Positions 43,209 through 49,228 of a DNA stretch of 49,228 bases are shown in pieces (the first letter of the stretch is position 1; every line of letters starts with the position of its first letter). Source of the DNA: Candidatus Daviesbacteria bacterium. Its GTDB lineage: Bacteria; Patescibacteriota; Microgenomatia; Daviesbacterales; UBA10151. The DNA lies in contig JAUYKM010000011.1 in the NCBI GenBank assembly GCA_030699125.1, positions 100,937 to 150,164 of the forward strand, in the 5' to 3' direction. The translations under genes were made by a program, and so were the position numbers. The notes below the pieces were generated by a model that worked only from the letters and a program-made list of their open reading frames with translations, searched no databases and was not told the DNA's origin.

Positions 43209-44257
43209 AGGACATAATAAGTACCCGGACCACTACCCTGCAGTTTAATTAATTTATTTTGAATTAACCTTTTAAGTTTTAACTGGGCAGCCCTTTTAGT
43301 AAATTTTAAAATATCAGCTACATCATCCGAGGTAATCCTGCCTGTAGTTGTTAAAAAATCCATAATTTGAATCTCATCTTTATCAAGAAAAATCTGTTCT
43401 GATTTTTTGCTGACTTGCCCGTAGCCGATAGACTGGATCTTTTCTAATACCTTCCGTGCCTCAACTAAAAAGCCGGTAGTGAAATACTCCAGCCAAACTG
43501 TTGACTGCCTGCCTTGTTTATATTCTTTTTCTTCATCAGAATGCAGAGCGTTATAATAAGCCAGTCTATTTTGATTATAGTAATCTTCTAAAACTAAAAT
43601 TTTCCTGAAATCCCAATTTAATCTATAGAGCAGCAGTTGAGTTAAAAGCCTGGTGACTCTGCCGTTTCCATCTGTAAAAGGATGGATAGAGACAAATTCT
43701 AAATGGAAAATACCGGCAATAATAATAGGGTGAATACCCTCTGCTTTAGCTTTTTTTAACCACTCTAAAAGATCACCCAAAAGCTTGGTAACTTTGGGTG
43801 CAGGGGGACCTTTAAACCGGAGCATCTCTTTGCCTCCCCCTAAATCATCTAAAATATAAATATCGCTTGGCCTGATTTTTCCCACCTTTTCCTTGTCAAC
43901 CAATCCATCTATGATGGTCTGGTGCAGCTTCAAAATTTCTTCCATAGTCAAATCTTTTTTTGTTTTGGAGAGCTCATCTAAAAGTTTTAACCCGTTTAAG
44001 TAATTTTCTACCTCCAGGATATCTTTGGGGGGAGCACTGACTCTCTTACCTTCAAATACTTTTCCTACCTCAAATTGGGCTAATCTGTTACCTTCGATAG
44101 AAGTTGAGGTGTGGGCCATTCTAAGGATTGCCTGACGCCGAAGCTGAGCCTCATTCAGCGGTAAAACACGCGAGCGTTCAACAGTGGCCTTAATTTCTGC
44201 AATCTCTGCAATGTGGGAAAGGATGATAGGAGTAATGACGTATTCAGGTTCAAACAT
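43199..44257 (-). CDS. Fic-family AMP/nucleotidyl transferase with winged-helix tail
   Basis: 352 residues. N-terminal inhibitory helix STSIEGN (51-57), Fic core HPFTDGNGRVTR (192-203) complete, hence catalytically competent and self-inhibited (class II arrangement). C-terminal winged helix (about 290-352: TTTGRITSDDVADILKFTKR) suggests DNA binding. The family transfers AMP to target hydroxyls. TATAAT on the minus strand (44269-44264) is 6 nt before the ATG and is abutted by three TCGCGAAA-type boxes, fitting autoregulation by the wHTH. Confidence 0.93.
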   Translation of the reverse strand: MFEPEYVITPIILSHIAEIAEIKATVERSRVLPLNEAQLRRQAILRMAHTSTSIEGNRLAQFEVGKVFEGKRVSAPPKDILEVENYLNGLKLLDELSKTKKDLTMEEILKLHQTIIDGLVDKEKVGKIRPSDIYILDDLGGGKEMLRFKGPPAPKVTKLLGDLLEWLKKAKAEGIHPIIIAGIFHLEFVSIHPFTDGNGRVTRLLTQLLLYRLNWDFRKILVLEDYYNQNRLAYYNALHSDEEKEYKQGRQSTVWLEYFTTGFLVEARKVLEKIQSIGYGQVSKKSEQIFLDKDEIQIMDFLTTTGRITSDDVADILKFTKRAAQLKLKRLIQNKLIKLQGSGPGTYYVLSR

Positions 44258-44263
44258 ATATAT

Positions 44264-44299
44264 ATTATATCACGAAATTATCGCGAAATATACCGCGAA
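44264..44299 (-). promoter_or_regulatory. fic promoter with triple CGCGAA operator-like array
   Basis: TATAAT (44269-44264) is followed by ATG after 6 nt. Boxes CACGAA/TCGCGAA/CCGCGAA start at 44270, 44281 and 44293 (spacing 11 and 12), covering the spacer and -35 region. Binding there would block the promoter. Confidence 0.75.
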
Positions 44300-44311
44300 A
44301 TGATTTAAACA

Positions 44312-44320
44312 TGTTAGAAT
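44312..44320 (+). promoter_or_regulatory. Extended -10 of the FNR-like gene
   Basis: TGTTAGAAT, ATG 9 nt later at 44330. Divergent from fic, so the fic operators may affect it too. Confidence 0.6.
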
Positions 44321-44329
44321 CATCATATC

Positions 44330-44998
44330 ATGTTAGGAAAGATTATAGAGAGAAGAGAGATAACCCATGGCACGCTTCAGGTAGTTTTTAAACTTTCTCA
44401 GCCTGTGAATTTCAAGCCAGGCCAGTACTTTTTTGTTAATCTGCCTATGGGCAGAAAACAATTTTCCATTAATAACTCCCCAAATCAAAGTAATATCTTA
44501 ACTTTAACTACCAGATTAACAGGCAGTGATTTTAAAAATGCTTTAAATGAACTGCCAATTGGTGCCGAGGTGGAACTGGGCCCCATTGCCGGTATCTTCA
44601 CTCTGCCGGAGGATCAGACAAAACCCCTGGTTTTCATTGCCGGAGGCATTGGCATTACCCCTTTTATGAGCATGCTTCGTTACCTTAGAGAAACTGAAAA
44701 TCCATACAAAATAACTCTCGTTTATTCAAACAGGAATCAGGCTTCAACAGCCTTTTTAAACGAGGTTTCGGACTTCAAATTCATTAAATTAATATTAACT
44801 ATGACAGATGATCCAAACTGGATAGGGGAGAAAAGAAGAATAGATGCAGGATTTATAAAAGAATATTTCCCCAATATTAATGAGAATTTATATATGGTAG
44901 TAGGCCCTCCAGCTATGGTGGAGGCTGTTAGGAAGGCTCTGGAAGAAGCAGGAGTTAGTAAAGAGAACATCAAGTTTGAGAATTTTACCGGCTACTGA
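44330..44998 (+). CDS. Ferredoxin-NAD(P) reductase-like flavoprotein
   Basis: 222 residues. FAD-binding barrel: FKPGQYFFVNLP, RKQFSINNSP (RxxS-type FAD motif as RQFSI). NAD(P)-binding half: FIAGGIGITPFMSMLRYL, LVYSNRNQAS and a C-terminal NIKFENFTGY. Usual length for a minimal FNR module; electron partner unknown. Confidence 0.9.
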   Translation: MLGKIIERREITHGTLQVVFKLSQPVNFKPGQYFFVNLPMGRKQFSINNSPNQSNILTLTTRLTGSDFKNALNELPIGAEVELGPIAGIFTLPEDQTKPLVFIAGGIGITPFMSMLRYLRETENPYKITLVYSNRNQASTAFLNEVSDFKFIKLILTMTDDPNWIGEKRRIDAGFIKEYFPNINENLYMVVGPPAMVEAVRKALEEAGVSKENIKFENFTGY

Positions 44999-45004
44999 CA
45001 ATTC

Positions 45005-45013
45005 TGTTAAAAT
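45005..45013 (+). promoter_or_regulatory. Extended -10 box TGTTAAAAT
   Basis: ATG follows 7 nt later at 45021. The same nonamer occurs at 45352-45360, before the next gene. Confidence 0.6.
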
Positions 45014-45020
45014 AACTTCC

Positions 45021-45332
45021 ATGGTTGAAGAAAAATTGTGTCCTGATACTTTCGGAGAATATCTGGCTGGCTTGGTGGAACAAAAAAGAAGGGACCCGTT
45101 AGCGCCACTTGATATTCCTGTCTTTGATAGCGCTACCAATCAAGAACTATATGCAGATAGCCCCTTTGCGGATCTAGAACGGGCCTTTGGGGTAAATCGG
45201 AACCATCCAACTACGAGAGTTGATATAGGAGAACTTTTGATTAAAGTTTATCCAACCCGATTTAAGGGCGTAGCTTTTGTAGAAAGAGTTGTTCGCGAAA
45301 GGATAGATCAAACCTGTCTGGAGATATTGTAG
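45021..45332 (+). CDS. Hypothetical 103-residue protein
   Basis: Soluble, acidic N-terminus: MVEEKLCPDTFGEYLAGLVE, later NRNHPTTRVDIGELLIKVYP and RVVRERIDQTCLEIL. No known family. ATG at 45021 supported by the preceding extended -10 box. Confidence 0.6.
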   Translation: MVEEKLCPDTFGEYLAGLVEQKRRDPLAPLDIPVFDSATNQELYADSPFADLERAFGVNRNHPTTRVDIGELLIKVYPTRFKGVAFVERVVRERIDQTCLEIL

Positions 45333-45351
45333 ATTCTTAACCATACTAAAA

Positions 45352-45360
45352 TGTTAAAAT
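45352..45360 (+). promoter_or_regulatory. Extended -10 box of the GT-C-like gene
   Basis: TGTTAAAAT, then 6 nt to the ATG at 45367; no Shine-Dalgarno sequence. Confidence 0.65.
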
Positions 45361-45366
45361 CTAGCT

Positions 45367-46740
45367 ATGCGGGTTAAAATACTACTACTTTTTTTTGTTT
45401 TTTCATTTTTTTTTAAAACAGACACGGCCTTTGACCAGGATTTGGGAAGACATATCAAGCTGGGGGAGATAATTGTCCAAACCGGACAAATTCCTAAAAC
45501 TAATTTATTTTCCTATACTAACCCTGATTTCCCTTTTATTAATACTCACTGGCTCTTTGGAGTAATAGCATATGGATTTAGTAAAACTATTGGATTGCAA
45601 GCCTTTCTGGTTTTAAAAATTATCATTATCTTGCTTTCACTCTGGCTAATTTTAAAAATTGTCCCTCCACAAAATTATGTTCTGCTTCTACCAATTGGCT
45701 TTATATTCTTACATGTTTTAAGGGAAAGGACAGCACTGAGGCCGGAAATATTCAGCTTTCTATTTACAGCTCTGACATTCTATATTCTGGAAAAGAGAAA
45801 AACAAAGCTATTTTTTCTTTTGCCCATCATACAACTGATTTGGATTAATACCCATATTTATTTTTTTGTGGGACTGATGCTTCAAACCATTTTTTTAGTT
45901 GTTAAAAGACAAAAGTTACCGGCAATAATCCTGGGGTTTTCATTAGTTTTATCTTTAATAAATCCTAACGGGATCAGCGGACTTCTGTACCCCTTAAATG
46001 TAACCAAAAATTATGGCTATACAATTGTGGAAAATCAGACCCTTTTCTTTCTAGAAAATATTAATTTTCAAGATCCTAATTTTATTTTTGTTAAAATCTC
46101 AGCAGTAATAGTAGGAATCTCTCTGTTTATTTCTTTTATCAGGAAACAATTTGTCATAAAAAATATTCTTCTGGCATCAGCCGGAGTGGGGTTGGCGCTA
46201 ATGCATGTCAGAAGCTTTCCATATCTGGTTTTTCTCTCCTTACCTGCAGTTCTGCAAAATATTGGTCCAATTAGAAAATCAATTTTAACAACTATGATAG
46301 CTACGGTTTTTACCATACTGGCCTTGTATGAATCCTTTAGCTATTTAAAAGAGTCTCCGGGATTAAAGATGGCTGAAAATGGTAAAAATGCCCTGGATTT
46401 TGTGATAAATAATAATTTGCCTAACCCTATTTTTAATAACTTTGATATTGGCAGCTATATTATTTACAGAGGCTACCCTAAATACCGGGTGTTTGTAGAT
46501 GGCAGACCGGAAGCTTACCCGGCAGATTTTTTTACAAATACTTATATCCCCATGCAGTCTGATTACGCTAGATTTAAAAAGGAGGAGCAAAAATGGGGCT
46601 TTAAAACTATTGTTTTCTCCCATACAGACCAGACCCCCTGGGGCAGAAATTTTTTACAAAATGTAGTTAAAGACCCCTCCTGGGAGACAGCTTATATTGA
46701 TAATTTCATGGTGGTTTTAGTAAAGAAGGGAGTTAATTAA
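45367..46740 (+). CDS. Multi-pass GT-C-like membrane protein
   Basis: 457 residues with about nine to eleven membrane helices and a C-terminal soluble part (about 335-457). Near the N-terminus, TAFDQDLGRHIKLGEIIVQTGQIPKTNLFSY has the acidic DxD-like loop seen in polytopic glycosyltransferases that use lipid-linked sugars. RPEIFS and HVRSFPYL are further conserved-looking blocks. Substrate unknown; the call rests on topology and the loop. Converges with and overlaps the TerC-like gene. Confidence 0.6.
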   Translation: MRVKILLLFFVFSFFFKTDTAFDQDLGRHIKLGEIIVQTGQIPKTNLFSYTNPDFPFINTHWLFGVIAYGFSKTIGLQAFLVLKIIIILLSLWLILKIVPPQNYVLLLPIGFIFLHVLRERTALRPEIFSFLFTALTFYILEKRKTKLFFLLPIIQLIWINTHIYFFVGLMLQTIFLVVKRQKLPAIILGFSLVLSLINPNGISGLLYPLNVTKNYGYTIVENQTLFFLENINFQDPNFIFVKISAVIVGISLFISFIRKQFVIKNILLASAGVGLALMHVRSFPYLVFLSLPAVLQNIGPIRKSILTTMIATVFTILALYESFSYLKESPGLKMAENGKNALDFVINNNLPNPIFNNFDIGSYIIYRGYPKYRVFVDGRPEAYPADFFTNTYIPMQSDYARFKKEEQKWGFKTIVFSHTDQTPWGRNFLQNVVKDPSWETAYIDNFMVVLVKKGVN

Positions 46741-47647
46741 GTGCTTTTCTGGATTTAAGGAAGAAGTAGGCTACAATAATGGCTGTAGCAACAGGTGAAA
46801 GCCACTGGGGAATATGAAAACCAAAGCTTTCTAAAATCATTATTACTCCCAAGACAAAAATAGAATACATCGCCCCGTTTTTTAGAAAAATATATTTTTT
46901 AATTCTTTCTATATTGGAAACAGTAAATTGGCGAACAACTATAGCTCCTATGCCATTACCCAATAAAATTAAAGGGACTGACAGCGTAAAAGCAAAAGCT
47001 CCCAGGACCCCATCCAAAGAGAATGTAGCATCAAGTACCATTAGGTAAAGTACTTTGCTGGTATCTGTAATGGTTCCGGTTTTACTTTCAATTTGCTTTT
47101 CCATTTTTTCGGCATTCTCCTTAAACCCGTGGGTTAGAAAAAAGGCAGTTGAACCCAAAACCGCCCCAAATGCCATCAAAGGATCTTTATTCAGGGCAAA
47201 CCAGACAATCAGGGAAAGAAGTATTGAGACTATGGCATAAAACCACACCCCCTGGGAATGGAAAAATCTCTCACCCCGGATTCCATAGTACTTTGGTTCT
47301 AAAAAAAGCCAATAAAAGAATAGGAAAATCATAAAAGTACCCCCGGCAATCAACAGCATGGGGGCAGAAGATTCAATGGCCTCTGTTACCTCTGCGTCTC
47401 CGCTAAAAGTGGCAGTTAAAGAGCCGATTGGGCCCAGTGAGGGAGAAACAGCCCAGACAATCATCCAGGGTAAAAGGCCCCTAACCACAAATACAGCCAC
47501 TAAAAGGCCCCATGTTAAAAACCACCTCCTGGCCTTCTCTCCCATGGTAGAAAGAACCTGGGCATTAATAATGGCATTATCAACTGAGGAAACAGTTTCA
47601 AAAAGAACCAGTCCTGCCACCACTAAAATGATTGATAAAAAATCCAT
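46733..47647 (-). CDS. TerC/DUF475-family integral membrane protein
   Basis: 304 residues, about seven to eight helices. LVLFETVSSVDNAIINAQVL near the N-terminus and MVLDATFSLDGVLGAFAFT in the middle carry the acidic residues in membrane that define TerC-like proteins, often linked to Mn2+ export. It opens divergently from the S41 gene with 23 nt between start codons. Confidence 0.88.
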   Translation of the reverse strand: MDFLSIILVVAGLVLFETVSSVDNAIINAQVLSTMGEKARRWFLTWGLLVAVFVVRGLLPWMIVWAVSPSLGPIGSLTATFSGDAEVTEAIESSAPMLLIAGGTFMIFLFFYWLFLEPKYYGIRGERFFHSQGVWFYAIVSILLSLIVWFALNKDPLMAFGAVLGSTAFFLTHGFKENAEKMEKQIESKTGTITDTSKVLYLMVLDATFSLDGVLGAFAFTLSVPLILLGNGIGAIVVRQFTVSNIERIKKYIFLKNGAMYSIFVLGVIMILESFGFHIPQWLSPVATAIIVAYFFLKSRKALN

Positions 47648-47656
47648 GTTTTGTAT

Positions 47657-47662
47657 TATACT
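47657..47662 (+). promoter_or_regulatory. -10 box of the S41 protease gene
   Basis: TATACT, 8 nt before the ATG at 47671; leaderless. Confidence 0.55.
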
Positions 47663-47670
47663 AGAGCATA

Positions 47671-48873
47671 ATGCAATTTTTTAAAAGAGTCTTTCCTTTG
47701 TTAATTGTCTTTCTGCTGGGCCTGGCCTTAGGATTTTATTTTGTAAATAATCAAAAAATACCGCTTGATAAATCAGCGGAAAAAAATACCCCCAAGGCTT
47801 TCATCTCGGAAGTTTATGACAAAATCAAGGCAAATTATTGGGACAATTTATCCGACGGCCAACTGATTGACATGTTTAAAACTGCCTCATCTGCGCTAGG
47901 TTCCCCTTTATCTTCAAAAATTGAAAGTAAAGACGAATTAATAAAAAAACTTGATTCCAGTAAAGCCGCTAAACTGGTTTCCCAGGTTTTAGCATCGCTG
48001 CCACCGGCAGGCAGGTCAGGATTATATACCGAAAAACAGGAAACTGCACTTAAAAACACTGTAGAAAATGTCAATCCGGAAAAAGATTTATATAAGGATT
48101 TGGGATTATCCAAAGGGGCATCTGAAGGGGCTGTTTTAGAAGCTTATGAAAAACTCCCTCCTACGCAAAAAGAGCAGTTATCTTATGCCAGGGATGTGTT
48201 AACTCAAAAGGATAAAAAGGCCAGATATGATCAAAAAGGAGTTGAACCTACAATTTTTACAAAAATTTTGGGCAATACCCTTTATCTGCAGTTTAAAAAG
48301 TTTTCCCCTACCTCATATGATGAATTTATCAAGACTTTTGATGATTTTAAAAATGAGGCTCTCCTGAATAGTCTTGTTCTTGATTTAAGAGGCAACGTAG
48401 GTGGAGCAATAGATGCCACCCCTTACTTTTTAGGCTTGTTTCTAGGCAAAAATCAGTATGCCTATGATTTTTATCACCGGGGGGCATATGAACCTTTTAA
48501 AACTCCGACTGATAAACTCCCCTCCCTGGGCAAATACAAACAGATGGTAATTCTGGTTGATAATGCCACCCAATCATCGGCTGAGATGATGGCTGCATCT
48601 TTAAAAAGATACCACCTGGGGGTGGTAGTAGGAGTACCAACCAAAGGCTGGGGCACAGTGGAACGGGTTTTTCCTCTGGAAAATCAGTTTGAAAAAGGGG
48701 AAAAATATTCCCTATTCTTAGTTCACTCAATTACTTTGCGGGATGATAACCAGCCCATAGAAGGCAGGGGAGTGGATCCGGATATAAATATTAAAGCGAC
48801 AGACTGGCCTCAGCAGCTCTTTTCTTACTTTAGAAATAATCAATTAATTGATGCAGTCAAGGGTGTTCTTTAA
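47671..48873 (+). CDS. S41 (C-terminal processing) peptidase with a J-domain-like insert
   Basis: 400 residues. N-terminal signal anchor (about 5-25). The S41 core is at about 190-400: LVLDLRGNVGGAIDATPYFLG, nucleophile Ser in NATQSSAEMMAASL (about 302) and Lys in VGVPTKGWGTVE (about 323). Where CtpA-type enzymes have a PDZ domain, residues about 136-188 instead read KDLYKDLGLSKGASEGAVLE, then AYEKL and ARDVLTQKDKKARYD, a J-domain-like pattern without the HPD motif. LPPAGRSG (about 110-117) may come from a repeat. Confidence 0.85.
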   Translation: MQFFKRVFPLLIVFLLGLALGFYFVNNQKIPLDKSAEKNTPKAFISEVYDKIKANYWDNLSDGQLIDMFKTASSALGSPLSSKIESKDELIKKLDSSKAAKLVSQVLASLPPAGRSGLYTEKQETALKNTVENVNPEKDLYKDLGLSKGASEGAVLEAYEKLPPTQKEQLSYARDVLTQKDKKARYDQKGVEPTIFTKILGNTLYLQFKKFSPTSYDEFIKTFDDFKNEALLNSLVLDLRGNVGGAIDATPYFLGLFLGKNQYAYDFYHRGAYEPFKTPTDKLPSLGKYKQMVILVDNATQSSAEMMAASLKRYHLGVVVGVPTKGWGTVERVFPLENQFEKGEKYSLFLVHSITLRDDNQPIEGRGVDPDINIKATDWPQQLFSYFRNNQLIDAVKGVL

Positions 48874-48914
48874 GGAATAAAAACCGGCTGTTGAAAACAG
48901 CATACTTATCAATA

Positions 48915-48920
48915 TATACT
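48915..48920 (+). promoter_or_regulatory. -10 box before the coiled-coil peptide gene
   Basis: TATACT, ATG 6 nt later at 48927. Confidence 0.5.
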
Positions 48921-48926
48921 TTAACG

Positions 48927-49076
48927 ATGAATGATATCCAAAAAATAGATAAAGTTGAAAAAAACTTAACTGGAAGAATAGACAAACTGGGCAAGTCACT
49001 TGCGTATCTTGAGGATGATGCTCCGACTAGGGAGGAATTTGATAATTTAGAGGATAGAGTAGATAAGGTAGAGTAA
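48927..49076 (+). CDS. 49-residue coiled-coil protein
   Basis: MNDIQKIDKVEKNLTGRIDK then LGKSLAYLEDDAPTREEF and DNLEDRVDKVE: heptad-like hydrophobic spacing throughout. Not recognised. The leaderless -10 supports it as a real gene. Confidence 0.5.
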   Translation: MNDIQKIDKVEKNLTGRIDKLGKSLAYLEDDAPTREEFDNLEDRVDKVE

Positions 49077-49105
49077 AGAGCTTCCTCAACATTATAACAA
49101 ATATG

Positions 49106-49176
49106 CTGCGGGACATGGATTCGAACCATGATAGATAGCTCCAAAGGCTATCGTCCTACCATTAGACGATCCCGCA
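49106..49176 (-). tRNA. tRNA-Gln (TTG)
   Basis: Acceptor TGCGGGA/TCCCGCA (U1-A72, typical for bacterial tRNA-Gln), anticodon stem ATAGC/GCTAT with loop CTTTGGA (anticodon TTG), T arm CATGG/CCATG, discriminator G. CCA is not encoded. Confidence 0.94.
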
Positions 49177-49228
49177 ATATCATATTGACTAAATTTTGTC
49201 TACTTGTAGACTTCTGTACTTGGTTTGG

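Overview
The window reads as chromosomal DNA of a Candidate Phyla Radiation (Patescibacteria) bacterium, most likely a Microgenomates-type lineage. This is inferred from gene content, not from a database match. The signs are moderate-to-low GC, very tight packing, stripped-down translation enzymes (ThrRS without its editing half, a 564-residue PheT), an archaeal-type TyrRS, MurT/GatD without amino-acid biosynthesis nearby, and many one-pass or Cys-rich surface proteins of unknown function. TGA is used as a stop codon.

Layout. 1-3300: truncated recG, small membrane proteins and archaeal-type tyrS. 3300-13550: a membrane protein, then the F1Fo ATP synthase operon atpBEFHAGD. atpC is cut off from it by 2.3 kb of minus-strand accessory genes (a nuclease-like/DUF2283 pair, unknowns, a small beta-carbonic anhydrase). 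13.6-20 kb: a MerR-like regulator, three GT2 glycosyltransferase genes (one a two-domain fusion) and two secreted proteins, one Cys-rich with two repeat types. 19.8-21 kb: MazEF, tRNA-Tyr and an HNH endonuclease. 21-29 kb: a class A PBP, then the minus-strand translation cluster DUF5665-thrS-infC-rpmI-rplT-pheS-pheT. 29-36.6 kb: tRNA-Val, tRNA-Leu, an M23-like protein, a lipoprotein, gatD-murT, two lysozyme-fold paralogues and yvcK. 36.6-38.8 kb: a serine-recombinase element against tRNA-Leu, bounded by 103-bp inverted repeats. 38.8-49.2 kb: surface and membrane proteins, an RRM protein with a Shine-Dalgarno-sequestering hairpin, a Fic enzyme with phased operator-like arrays, an FNR-like reductase, a GT-C-like protein, a TerC-like protein, an S41 protease and tRNA-Gln.

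Themes. (1) Several palindromic repeat families are inserted in frame inside housekeeping genes (tyrS, atpG twice, atpD, pheT, murT, a glycosyltransferase). (2) Many first genes have a -10 box 6-10 nt before the ATG and no Shine-Dalgarno sequence, which implies leaderless mRNAs. Extended -10 boxes of the form TGTTANAAT recur. (3) TyrRS and tRNA-Tyr are both archaeal in type. (4) The atpD-atpC gap holds a second, diverged copy of the atpD 3' end. (5) Much of the remaining content builds and edits the cell envelope: PBP, lipid II amidation, lysozyme-like enzymes, glycosyltransferases and surface proteins.
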